Below, in pieces: positions 31,088 through 39,363 of a DNA stretch of 64,000 nucleotides (positions within the stretch are counted from its first letter, which is position 1; each line of letters opens with the position of its first letter). Source of the DNA: Qipengyuania pacifica (GTDB lineage: Bacteria > Pseudomonadota > Alphaproteobacteria > Sphingomonadales > Sphingomonadaceae); contig NZ_JAHWXO010000011.1 in NCBI RefSeq assembly GCF_019857205.1, forward strand, positions 1 through 64,000, in the 5' to 3' direction. The translations under genes and the position numbers were made by a program. Under the pieces are notes generated by a model that had not been told where the DNA came from, ran no database searches, and was given only the letters and a program-made list of their open reading frames with translations.

Positions 31088-31212
31088 TCGCCCGGCCTCT
31101 CGGCACGGGAAGCGGCGCACTAGCGATTCTCGCACCCAAAGGCAATCACCACATGACACCTTACGTAACGTCAGTCTTTACGCGTGGCCGGTTAGCGGCA
31201 ATGTGATCGACC

Positions 31213-31992
31213 ATGAGCATTGCCAATCTTCTCGATCCGATCACGGCCCAAGGCGGGCAAACACGCTTTTCCGGTCTCGACCAGTGGATGCAGGGCCGGA
31301 CGCTTTATGGCGGTGCATCGGCGCTTGTCGCCTATACTGCAGCCACCCGCGCCTTTCCCGATCTGCCACCCCTTCGCGCCGCACAGGTCGCCTTCGTGGC
31401 GCCGACCGGATCAGATATCGAGGTCAGACGCGAAATCGTGCGGCAGGGGCGCAATGTGACGCAGGTGCGCAGCGAACTGTGGTGCGAAGGCCAGTGTGCG
31501 CTGAGCGCTTTCTGGCTGTTTGGCACCCTGCGCGAGGCGAATGCAGTCCATCCCGCTGCACCGATCGAGGAATGGCCCGGGCCGCCCGAAGATGCGGAGG
31601 ATGCCATGAATGGGAAGGGGCCGGCCTTCATCACCAATAATTTCGAGATTCGCCGCGCGCAGGATGTGCGGGGCCCGGGCGCGCCGATCGTGCGGCGGTG
31701 GGCGCGCCTGACCGATCGCGACGCGCTCGATCCGATATCGCAGCTCATTCTGATGGGCGATGTGCTTCCGCCAGGCGCGATGCGAGTCATGAAACGACAA
31801 GGTCCGCTCAGTTCGATCAACTGGTCATTCAACCTGCTCGACACCGAACCGACCACACGCGATGGCTGGTTCCTGTCGGAAAATGCCAGCCAGCACGCCG
31901 ATCACGGCTATTCTTCCGAGCGGCTTCGCCTCTGGAATGCCGACGGCCATCAAGTGCTGGACGGTATGCAGAGCGCCGCGATCTTCGGCTAG
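31213..31992 (+). CDS. Acyl-CoA thioesterase-family protein (double hotdog)
   Basis: A 259-residue protein that looks like a TesB-type double-hotdog thioesterase. The N-terminal half contains GRTLYGGASALVAYTAA and LRAAQVAFVAP, and the C-terminal half ends in the conserved block DGWFLSENASQHADHGYSSERLRLWNADG, with Asp and Gln/Thr residues at the usual catalytic positions. It likely hydrolyses acyl-CoA in the cytoplasm; chain length is not predictable. It is a single gene, convergent with the ABC-F gene and separated from it by 41 bp. Confidence 0.85.
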   Translation: MSIANLLDPITAQGGQTRFSGLDQWMQGRTLYGGASALVAYTAATRAFPDLPPLRAAQVAFVAPTGSDIEVRREIVRQGRNVTQVRSELWCEGQCALSAFWLFGTLREANAVHPAAPIEEWPGPPEDAEDAMNGKGPAFITNNFEIRRAQDVRGPGAPIVRRWARLTDRDALDPISQLILMGDVLPPGAMRVMKRQGPLSSINWSFNLLDTEPTTRDGWFLSENASQHADHGYSSERLRLWNADGHQVLDGMQSAAIFG

Positions 31993-32033
31993 GTGCAGGA
32001 GACCGAGCGGGCGCCGAGCCCTCTCTGTTGCGG

Positions 32034-33605
32034 CTAGAGACAGATTTCCCGCTCCAGCGCGATAGCCCTGCGAAATGCCGCGTCATGGCTGACGCACAGA
32101 ATGGCTCCGTCATAATCGCGCAAGGCCATTTCGAGCAGTTCGATCGCGTCGATATCAAGGTGGTTGGTCGGTTCGTCGAGGATCAGCAATTGCGGCGGAT
32201 CCGGCCGCGCGAACAGACAGGCCAGAGCCAGCCGTACCTTCTCCCCGCCGGACAGCGCACCTGCCAGTCGGTCGGCCCAGTGGCCCCGAAAGCCGAACCG
32301 GGCCAGCGCAGCATGCGCCTCCTGCCGATCCAGCGCCGGATTGTGTCGCCGCATCGCGGCAATCAGCGTTTCATCATCACCCAGCAATGCCAGGTGCTGG
32401 TCGAGCACAGCGATACGATCCCGGTCCGCTTCGATCTGCCCGGTGGCGGGTTCGGCTGTACCGGTCAGCAGGTGGATGAGGCTGGTCTTTCCGGATCCGT
32501 TCGCCCCGACGAGCGCGATACGCTCGGGGCCGCGGATATGGATGTCGAGCGGGCCGAACAGACGGCGCGGACCGAAATCGCGTGCCACACCCGAAGCATC
32601 GACGAGCACATGGCGCGAGGACAGCCCGCAGGAGCCAAGCGCGATATGCACGGGCACCACGCGCTCGACCCGCGATTGCGCATCGCCCAGCGCCTCCTGC
32701 GTTGTGCGGGCCAAATCCTGCCTGACAGCCAGTGTGCGGGCGCCAGTCTTTTCCGCCCGCTGCTGCTGGGCATAGAGATGCATTTTGGGTTCCGCCTTGC
32801 GCGCGGCGACGGCGCGGCCGCGCTTGTCGCGCCGAGCCTGCTTTTCCAGTTCACGCTGCTGGGTGCGCTGTGCCGCCTTGTGATCCGCCTTGGCCGCCTC
32901 GAGCGCATTGATCGCACGAGCGCGCTCCCCATCGCGATAGTCGCGAAATGCCGACCAGGCACCGCCGAACACCGTGGCCCCGGCCGTGGACAGATCGACG
33001 ATGCGGTCGACGTTTTCCAGCAGTTCGCGGTCGTGGCTGGCGCACAGGATCGCCCCATGCCACCCCGTCAACAGCCGGATAATGGCATTGCGCCCGTCGC
33101 GGTCGAGATTGTTGGTCGGTTCGTCGAGGAGCAGGATAGCGGGGTCGGGAAGCAGCAGCGCGGCCAGCTTCAACCGCATCCGCTCTCCGCCGCTGAAACT
33201 CGCATAGGGGCGGGTCCAGTCGACTGCGGGGAGATCGACCTGCGCCAGCGCCGCCTCCAGTCGTGCCGACAGGGTCCAGTCGGCACGATCGATATCGTCC
33301 TCGCGCGGCCTTCCCTCCTCTATCCGCCGCAGCCGTGTCAGGTCTTCTGTAGCACCCAGCACATCTGCAACGATGCGATCCCCCGCAATGCTTTCCTGCC
33401 GCAGAAAGCCGACGGCGCCATTGCATAGGATGGAGCCGGAGTACGAACCGTCACCCACGATCGCGCGCAGCAGCGTGGTCTTGCCCGACCCGTTCCTGCC
33501 GAACAGACCGATGGCTTCGCGACCGACGGTCAGCGATAGGGCCGGGAAAAGCGGAGTACCGTCGGGAGTCGCGACGGACACGGAATCGAGAACGAGATTG
33601 GGCAT
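32034..33605 (-). CDS. ABC-F family ATPase
   Basis: A 523-residue soluble protein with two ATP-binding cassettes and no membrane segment. The first cassette has Walker A GRNGSGKTT (about 36-44) and FSGGERMRLK with LLLDEPTNNLD; the second has GANGSGKTS and LSGGEKVRLAL with LILDEPTNHLD. A basic, Ala/Arg/Gln-rich coiled-coil linker (about 210-270) separates them. ABC-F proteins act on ribosomes in translation rescue or antibiotic resistance. Which subfamily this is cannot be decided by eye. Confidence 0.92.
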   Translation of the reverse strand: MPNLVLDSVSVATPDGTPLFPALSLTVGREAIGLFGRNGSGKTTLLRAIVGDGSYSGSILCNGAVGFLRQESIAGDRIVADVLGATEDLTRLRRIEEGRPREDDIDRADWTLSARLEAALAQVDLPAVDWTRPYASFSGGERMRLKLAALLLPDPAILLLDEPTNNLDRDGRNAIIRLLTGWHGAILCASHDRELLENVDRIVDLSTAGATVFGGAWSAFRDYRDGERARAINALEAAKADHKAAQRTQQRELEKQARRDKRGRAVAARKAEPKMHLYAQQQRAEKTGARTLAVRQDLARTTQEALGDAQSRVERVVPVHIALGSCGLSSRHVLVDASGVARDFGPRRLFGPLDIHIRGPERIALVGANGSGKTSLIHLLTGTAEPATGQIEADRDRIAVLDQHLALLGDDETLIAAMRRHNPALDRQEAHAALARFGFRGHWADRLAGALSGGEKVRLALACLFARPDPPQLLILDEPTNHLDIDAIELLEMALRDYDGAILCVSHDAAFRRAIALEREICL

Positions 33606-33746
33606 GGATCACCGGAGCAGAGAATTGTCGGAAAGGACGAATTTTCGCTCAGATGTTCATCGATGCCTTGCTCCTGTCAGTTCGGCCATACCGGGCCGCG
33701 CTCGCAATTTGGCGACGGATGTCGCAAAGTGCAAGCGGCCAGCGCC

Positions 33747-34544
33747 TCAGTCGGCGAAGCGGGGCGGGCGCTTTTCCATTTCCGCCATGACCGCCTCGAC
33801 CTGATTGGGCGTGCGCATGATGCCATCCTGTTCGCGGCTTTCCGCCAGAAGGATGGCATCTTCGCCTTCTTCCTGCATGACCTTGAACAGGCGCTTGGAG
33901 CCGCGGATGGCATCGGGGTTCTTGTTGGCGATGGTTTCTGCCAGCGCGGTGGCCTTGGCCAGAGGATCGTCGTCGATCATGGTGGCGAAGCCCAGGCCGA
34001 GAGCCTCTTCGCCAGAGAATTCCCGGTTGGTATAGGTCAGCTCGCGGAGGGTGTCGTCACGCACCAGGCCGCGCCAGAGGGTATAGCCGCCCATGTCTGG
34101 GACGAGGCCCCATTTCATTTCCATAACCGCCATGCGCGTTGCCGGATGGACCACGCGGATGTCCGCGCCGCTGGCGATCTGGAGACCGCCGCCGAAGCAG
34201 ACGCCGTGGACGGCGGCGATGACTGGGACGGGGCATTTGCGCCAGGTCATCGCGGCTTCCTGCGCGCGGTTGGCATTGCCGTGCGTGCGGTCGACGAGCT
34301 TTGCCTGCGGGTTCGAGCCGCCGGCCGCCATGCTGGACAGATCGAGCCCGGCGCAGAAGGCGCGACCTTCGCCAGACAGGACTGCCACCCGCAAACCCTT
34401 CATTTCGCGCAGGGCCTGGCCTGCTTCCAGCACGGCTTCGAACTGCGCGCCATCAAGCGCATTCATCTTGTCGCCGCGCGTGAAGCGGACCTGTGCCACG
34501 CCATTATCGGCGAGATCGATCGAAACGCGATCCTGGAAATTCAT
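33747..34544 (-). CDS. Crotonase / enoyl-CoA hydratase family protein
   Basis: A 265-residue crotonase-fold protein. The oxyanion-hole segments are GRAFCAGLDLSSM and the later GVCFGGGLQIASGADIRV; EMKWGLVPDMGG follows. The Asp in place of one of the usual two catalytic Glu residues suggests an isomerase or unspecialised crotonase. The ATG at 34544 gives the normal N-terminus (MNFQDRVSIDLADNGVAQV). It lies 60 bp downstream of the aminotransferase gene on the same strand. Confidence 0.88.
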   Translation of the reverse strand: MNFQDRVSIDLADNGVAQVRFTRGDKMNALDGAQFEAVLEAGQALREMKGLRVAVLSGEGRAFCAGLDLSSMAAGGSNPQAKLVDRTHGNANRAQEAAMTWRKCPVPVIAAVHGVCFGGGLQIASGADIRVVHPATRMAVMEMKWGLVPDMGGYTLWRGLVRDDTLRELTYTNREFSGEEALGLGFATMIDDDPLAKATALAETIANKNPDAIRGSKRLFKVMQEEGEDAILLAESREQDGIMRTPNQVEAVMAEMEKRPPRFAD

Positions 34545-34604
34545 GCCTAAATCCTCTCTCCCGGCGCCGACGGTTCGCCGCCTACATGTCAATCATACGT
34601 TTGA

Positions 34605-35786
34605 TCAGCCGTGTTCGGCGAGAAAACGCTTCACGTTTCGGGCAGCCTGTCTGATGCGCTGTTCGTTTTCGACCATGGCGATGCGTACGAAGCCTTCGCC
34701 TTCTTCGCCATAACCCACACCTGCCGCGACCGCGACGCCGGCATGTTCGAGCAACTGCTTGGAGAATTCCAGGCTGCCGACATTATGGAAGGCTTCCGGG
34801 ATCGGCGCCCAGGCGAACATGCTGGCGGGCGGCGAGGGAATGTCCCATCCGGCGCGGCCGAAGCTTTCGACCATCACATCGCGGCGATGCTGATAGCGCG
34901 CGCGGTTTTCCTCCACCACGTCCTGCGGCCCGTTGAGCGCAGCACAGGCGGCCGCCTGGATCGGAGTGAAGGCGCCGTAATCGAGATAGCTTTTCACCCG
35001 CGTCAGCGCCGAGATCAGTTCCTGATTGCCGACCGCGAAACCCATCCGCCAGCCGGCCATGGAATAGGTCTTGGACATGGAGGTGAATTCGACCGCCACG
35101 TCCTTGGCGCCGGGCACCTCGAGGATCGAGCGGGTGGGCTTCCCGTCGTAATAGAGTTCGGAATAGGCGAGGTCCGAGAGGACCCAGACCTTGTTCTCTT
35201 TCGCCCAAGCGACCAGCCTTTCGTAGAACGCGAGATCGACCGTTTCCGCCGTGGGATTGCTGGGATAGTTCACCACCAGCACCGTCGGGCGCGGGACGGT
35301 ATAGGCCATCGCGTTGTCGAGCGCCTTCCAGTAATGTTCGTCCGGCGTGGTCGGCACGCTGCGGATGGTGGCCCCGGCAATGATGAAGCCGAAGGTATGG
35401 ATCGGATAGCTGGGGCTTGGCGCCAGCACCACATCGCCCGGCGCGGTGATGGCCGTGGCCATGGACGACAGGCCTTCCTTCGATCCCATCGTCACCACGA
35501 CTTCGCGTTCGGGATCGAGATCCACATTGAAGCGGCGACCGTAATAATTCGCCTGAGCCTTGCGCAGGCCCGGTATGCCTTTCGACTGGGAGTAGCCATG
35601 CGCGCTGGGCTTGGCCGCGACTTCGCATAATTTGTCGATCACATGCTGGGGTGGCGGGCGGTCCGGATTGCCCATGCCGAGATCTATAATATCCTTGCCC
35701 GAGCGCCGCGCCGCATGCCGCATCGCGTTCACTTCGGCGATGACATAAGGTGGCAGACGCTTGATGCGGTAGAATTCGTCGGACAT
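34605..35786 (-). CDS. Class I/II aminotransferase, AlaC/YfdZ type
   Basis: A 393-residue PLP enzyme. The PLP lysine lies in SMSKTYSMAGWRMGF, and the PLP-phosphate and ring contacts include DLGMGNPD, VVNYPSNPT and SDLAYSELYYDG. The whole pattern is that of the glutamate-pyruvate aminotransferase AlaC of E. coli. It most likely interconverts alanine and pyruvate; LL-diaminopimelate aminotransferase is a related alternative. The ATG at 35786 follows AAAGAG. It is divergent from phaC. Confidence 0.88.
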   Translation of the reverse strand: MSDEFYRIKRLPPYVIAEVNAMRHAARRSGKDIIDLGMGNPDRPPPQHVIDKLCEVAAKPSAHGYSQSKGIPGLRKAQANYYGRRFNVDLDPEREVVVTMGSKEGLSSMATAITAPGDVVLAPSPSYPIHTFGFIIAGATIRSVPTTPDEHYWKALDNAMAYTVPRPTVLVVNYPSNPTAETVDLAFYERLVAWAKENKVWVLSDLAYSELYYDGKPTRSILEVPGAKDVAVEFTSMSKTYSMAGWRMGFAVGNQELISALTRVKSYLDYGAFTPIQAAACAALNGPQDVVEENRARYQHRRDVMVESFGRAGWDIPSPPASMFAWAPIPEAFHNVGSLEFSKQLLEHAGVAVAAGVGYGEEGEGFVRIAMVENEQRIRQAARNVKRFLAEHG

Positions 35787-35836
35787 TCGAGCTCTTTCGG
35801 GCGTTGGTTGAGTCACACTGATTACCTATTCACCAT

Positions 35837-35861
35837 GCAGGTGCAAACGCCGCAGGTGCAA
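35837..35861 (+). repeat. Direct repeat upstream of phaC
   Basis: GCAGGTGCAA occurs twice, 15 bp apart start to start, just before a TAATAT that could be a -10 element (35871-35876). TGC-rich repeats at this place fit a regulator site for the polymer synthase gene, but half-site symmetry is weaker than in the phasin promoter. Confidence 0.45.
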
Positions 35862-35921
35862 GCAGACGCGTAATATCCTATTGCTGCCCAAACAGGCGCT
35901 TGAAACGCCAGAGGAGCGAGA

Positions 35922-37787
35922 ATGACCGACGACGGCCCCGATCCCTTCACCAACATGTTCGAAGCACCCGCGAAATTCGCGCGCACGATGTTCGCGCCCT
36001 TCGCCGAGGCGAGTTCCGGAACGCCGCTGAGCGCGGAGGACATGCGCGAGTGGACCGCCGTCGGCGCGAAGCTGCAGGGGATGTGGCTGGAATACCAGAC
36101 CGAGCAGCTGACCAATCCGCAGGCGCTGGCCGCCTATATGGACCCGACCCGCTGGATGAAGCTGGCGCAGGACTGGTACCGCCAGATGCCGATCGCCAAC
36201 CCTGCGCAGCAACAGGCGCTGATGCAGGAAGGCATGGCGATGTGGCAGCAGGTGCTGGGCCAGTACGGCCTTGGTCCGGATGGCCAGCCCGAAGCGAAGG
36301 GCGAGCCCGACCTGCCGCGCACGGACCGGCGCTTTGCCGATCCGCGCTGGCGTGCCCACCCCGCCTATGCGCTGATCCACCAGACCTATCTGTTCCTGGC
36401 CGAACGCGTGGCCGACATGGTCGACAAGATGGAGGGCCTGTCGGACGACAAGCGCGAACAGCTGCGCTTCACCACCCGCACGATCACCGAAGCGGCAAGC
36501 CCCGCGAACTTTCCGTTGCTGAACCCGGTAGTGATGGAGCGCACGCTGGAGACGCGCGGCGAGAATCTGGTGAAAGGCATGGAGCATCTGATGGCCGATC
36601 TGCGCCGCGGGCAATTGTCCCATACCGATGCCAGCGCCTTCAAGCTGGGCGAGAATATCGCCGTGACGCCCGGCAAGGTCGTTCACGAAACGCCGATGTA
36701 CCAGTTGATCCAGTATTCCCCGACAACCGAAACGGTGCTGGACGTGCCGCTGGTGATCTTCCCGCCCTGGATCAACCGATTCTATATCCTGGACCTCAAC
36801 GCCAAGAAAAGCTTCGTGCGCTGGGCGGTGGAACAGGGCATCACGGTGTTTATGGTCAGCTGGAAATCGGCCGATGCCAGCATGAAGAACGTGATCTGGG
36901 ACGATTATGTGCGCGCCCAGATGGACGCCATCGACCACATCCGCGAGCGGTTGAACGTGAAGAACGTGCACGCCATCGGATATTGCGTGTCCGGCACCAC
37001 GCTGGCGGCGACGCTGGCACTGCTGCATCGCCGCGGCGAGCAGGACAAGGTGAAGAGCGCGACGTTCTTCACCGCACAGGTCGATTTCGAAAAGGCGGGC
37101 GAACTGCTGAATTTCGTCGACGACAATCAGCTGGGCATGGTCAAGGCGATGAGCGCCGATGGTTATCTGGACGGTCGTTATATGGCGGCGACGTTCAACA
37201 TGCTGCGCGGCACCGATCTGATCTGGAATTACGTGGTCAGCAATTACCTGCTGGGCGAGGATTATCCCGCCTTCGACCTGCTGCACTGGAACGGCGATGT
37301 CACCAATCTGCCCGCCAAATGGCATCAGCAATATCTGACCGACCTATACCGCGACAACAAGCTGGTCGAAGCGGACGCGCTGAGCGTGGACGGCACGCCG
37401 GTCGATATCGGGCTGGTGAAAACACCGACCTATGTCCAGGCCGGCAAGGAAGACCATATCGCCCCTGCCGAAAGCGTCTGGCGGATCAACGATCATTTCA
37501 GCGGACCGCTGAAGTTCGTCCTGGCAGGTTCGGGCCATATCGCGGGCGTGGTCAATCCGCCCGATGCGAAGAAATACCAGTACTGGACCAATGACGGATC
37601 GCCGCGCACGCTGGCAGAGTTCCGCGAGGGCGCCGAAGAACATCCCGGAAGCTGGTGGCCCGACTGGATCGACTGGCTGCACCAGCAGGACGATGCGACC
37701 GTACCTGCAAAGGGCAAGCGCAAGCCCGGCGGCAAAGGCGACACGGTCATCGAAGATGCGCCGGGACGCTATGTTTCGACACGCTAA
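35922..37787 (+). CDS. phaC: Class I poly(3-hydroxyalkanoate) synthase PhaC
   Basis: Polymerises (R)-3-hydroxyacyl-CoA into storage polyester on the granule surface. The 621-residue length and single-subunit form are class I. The lipase-like box is GYCVSG with nucleophile Cys355; the other triad members are Asp511 in GKEDHIAP and His539 in GSGHIAGVVNPP. The synthase segments PPWINRFYILDL and FMVSWKSAD are present. The ATG follows GAGCGAG. The phasin gene follows 107 bp downstream behind its own promoter. Confidence 0.96.
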   Translation: MTDDGPDPFTNMFEAPAKFARTMFAPFAEASSGTPLSAEDMREWTAVGAKLQGMWLEYQTEQLTNPQALAAYMDPTRWMKLAQDWYRQMPIANPAQQQALMQEGMAMWQQVLGQYGLGPDGQPEAKGEPDLPRTDRRFADPRWRAHPAYALIHQTYLFLAERVADMVDKMEGLSDDKREQLRFTTRTITEAASPANFPLLNPVVMERTLETRGENLVKGMEHLMADLRRGQLSHTDASAFKLGENIAVTPGKVVHETPMYQLIQYSPTTETVLDVPLVIFPPWINRFYILDLNAKKSFVRWAVEQGITVFMVSWKSADASMKNVIWDDYVRAQMDAIDHIRERLNVKNVHAIGYCVSGTTLAATLALLHRRGEQDKVKSATFFTAQVDFEKAGELLNFVDDNQLGMVKAMSADGYLDGRYMAATFNMLRGTDLIWNYVVSNYLLGEDYPAFDLLHWNGDVTNLPAKWHQQYLTDLYRDNKLVEADALSVDGTPVDIGLVKTPTYVQAGKEDHIAPAESVWRINDHFSGPLKFVLAGSGHIAGVVNPPDAKKYQYWTNDGSPRTLAEFREGAEEHPGSWWPDWIDWLHQQDDATVPAKGKRKPGGKGDTVIEDAPGRYVSTR

Positions 37788-37817
37788 GTAGCCGACATTA
37801 ATAGACTTTCCGGATTA

Positions 37818-37832
37818 TTGTGCACTGCACAA
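37818..37832. promoter_or_regulatory. Putative PhaR-type operator, upstream site
   Basis: TTGTGCACTGCACAA is a perfect 7-1-7 inverted repeat just upstream of the phasin -35 element. TGC/GCA-rich palindromes are the type of site reported for the alphaproteobacterial PHA regulator PhaR. The phaR gene itself is not in this window. Confidence 0.65.
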
Positions 37833-37839
37833 AAAATCC

Positions 37840-37867
37840 TTGACTTCGCTGGTGCAATGCCTATTTT
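37840..37867 (+). promoter_or_regulatory. Predicted phasin promoter (-35 TTGACT, -10 TATTTT)
   Basis: TTGACT at 37840-37845 and TATTTT at 37862-37867 are separated by 16 bases, a good housekeeping-sigma arrangement. It lies between two TTGTGCA boxes, the second of which overlaps the -10, so a bound repressor would block RNA polymerase. Confidence 0.65.
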
Positions 37868-37880
37868 GTGCAGTGCAACA
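37866..37880. promoter_or_regulatory. Putative PhaR-type operator, downstream site
   Basis: TTGTGCAGTGCAACA repeats the upstream box with the left half unchanged and a two-base imperfection in the right half. It starts within the -10 hexamer and ends 14 bases before the ATG. A further partial TGCAATGC lies between the two boxes. Confidence 0.6.
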
Positions 37881-37894
37881 AAGCGAGGTCTCCC

Positions 37895-38707
37895 ATGGCT
37901 GATAGCCAGAGTAAAATCGATGCGGCCGCCGAAAAGGCATTTGCCGACGCCGCCGAGAAAAAGACCGCGGATTCGGCCAAGCAGCCGGTAGACGCCAAGG
38001 CAGTCGAAAAGGCTGTCGATGCTGGAGCTTCCGCTCCGGTCAAGGCCGATGCCGTCGCCAAGGCCGTCGCTGCCGAGCCCGCCCCCAAGGCCAAGGCATC
38101 TGCAGGAAAGACCAAGCCGAAGAAGGCACTTGCAAAGAAGAAGGCCGCACCGAAAACCGCTGCTGCCAAGACTACACCGGCGTCCTCGACCAAGGGCGCT
38201 CCTGCCAAGGCGACTCCCGCCAAGCGCAGTTCGATTTCCCAGTTGAAGGATACGATCATGGCCACTGCCAACAAGACCACCAATATCGAATATACCGCCA
38301 AGGCGAAAGAAATGGCTGCCGACATGCAGACCCGCGCCAAGGCCGCTTATGAAAAGGGCACCGAAATGACCAAGGACGCCGTCGAGTTCCAGAAGGGCAA
38401 CATCGAAGCGCTGGTCGAATCGGGCAAGATCCTGGCTGCCGGCATGCAGGACATGGGCCGCACCTATATGGACGAAGCCAAGTCGGCTGCCGAAACCGTC
38501 CAAGGCGACGTCAAGAAGTTCGCTGCGATCAAATCGCCGACCGAACTGTTCCAGCTGCAGGGCGAAATCGCCCGCCGCAATTTCGACGCCATGGTTTCGA
38601 CCACTTCGAAGAACACGGAAGCCATGCTGAAGCTGGCCAACGAAGCCTTCGCACCGGTTTCGAACCGCATGAGCCTGGCCGTCGACAAGGTTTCGAAGGC
38701 CGCCTGA
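37895..38707 (+). CDS. Phasin-family protein with Lys/Ala-rich N-terminal extension
   Basis: A 270-residue granule-associated protein. Residues about 1-120 are low-complexity and rich in Ala, Lys and Pro, with KTKPKKALAKKKAAPKTAA and PAKATPAKR blocks resembling histone H1 or the AAKP tail of Pseudomonas PhaF. Residues about 122-270 form the amphipathic helical phasin_2 domain (MTKDAVEFQKGNIEALVESGKI; SPTELFQLQGEIARRNFD). An internal ATG at 38258 (residue 122) has GAAGGA seven bases upstream and would make a 149-residue protein of normal phasin length. The first start at 37895 follows GCGAGG. Control by a PhaR-like repressor is predicted from two operator-like boxes. Confidence 0.93.
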   Translation: MADSQSKIDAAAEKAFADAAEKKTADSAKQPVDAKAVEKAVDAGASAPVKADAVAKAVAAEPAPKAKASAGKTKPKKALAKKKAAPKTAAAKTTPASSTKGAPAKATPAKRSSISQLKDTIMATANKTTNIEYTAKAKEMAADMQTRAKAAYEKGTEMTKDAVEFQKGNIEALVESGKILAAGMQDMGRTYMDEAKSAAETVQGDVKKFAAIKSPTELFQLQGEIARRNFDAMVSTTSKNTEAMLKLANEAFAPVSNRMSLAVDKVSKAA

Positions 38708-38778
38708 GCGCGTTCGACCGAATTCAATTCCGCCGGGCCCTCTCTCCTCTCTCCCAAAGCCCGGCGAATTGGACACCG

Positions 38779-38815
38779 TGGGCCGGATGGTTTCGAACCA
38801 TCCGGCCCATTTTTT
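38779..38815 (+). terminator. Rho-independent terminator after the phasin gene
   Basis: A 14-base-pair perfect stem (TGGGCCGGATGGTT / AACCATCCGGCCCA) with a three-base loop is followed by six T residues, 72 bases after the phasin stop. Confidence 0.95.
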
Positions 38816-38904
38816 GTCGTTTACGCCGCGCAGCCGTGCTTTCTTGTCCTGCAAATGGCTTTGCTGGCCGCTGACGCCTTGCGATTTGGCAAACCGATAC
38901 GATA

Positions 38905-39279
38905 ATGGGTCACGTAATGTTTTATTCCCCGCCCCGCCTGCCCGTCCGCGCCGCCGGAAACGACGACGAATCGCGTGACGGCGAAGGCCAGCTGGGTATT
39001 GCCACCAAGACCCGGGCCAAGCCCAAGAAGCCGAGCCAGTACAAGGTTTTGCTGCTGAACGACGATTACACGCCGATGGAGTTCGTCGTCATCGTGCTGA
39101 AGCGGTTCTTCAAGATGGACATGGAAGAAGCGACCCGCGTGATGCTGCATGTTCACCAGAAGGGCGTGGGCGTATGCGGGATCTTTCCGTACGAGGTCGC
39201 CGAGACCAAGGTCCATCAGGTGATGGATTTCGCGCGGCAGAACCAGCACCCGCTGCAATGCACGCTCGAAAAGGCCTGA
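38905..39279 (+). CDS. clpS: ATP-dependent Clp protease adaptor ClpS
   Basis: Delivers N-degron substrates to ClpAP. The 124-residue protein has a disordered N-terminal extension (to about residue 45) and the adaptor core [17 protein letters not shown]...[22 protein letters not shown], with the NDDYTP ligand-pocket residues and the conserved His pair. Two starts four codons apart (38905, 38917) are possible. It stands alone between the phasin terminator and lptF; clpA is not adjacent. Confidence 0.95.
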   Translation: MGHVMFYSPPRLPVRAAGNDDESRDGEGQLGIATKTRAKPKKPSQYKVLLLNDDYTPMEFVVIVLKRFFKMDMEEATRVMLHVHQKGVGVCGIFPYEVAETKVHQVMDFARQNQHPLQCTLEKA

Positions 39280-39363
39280 ATGCCCGCCGCGCCCACGAAG
39301 GGCATGACCTGCGCTCAAAAGCGCGCTAGGGCCGTGGTCCAAGACAACTGATCCGGCGAAATC

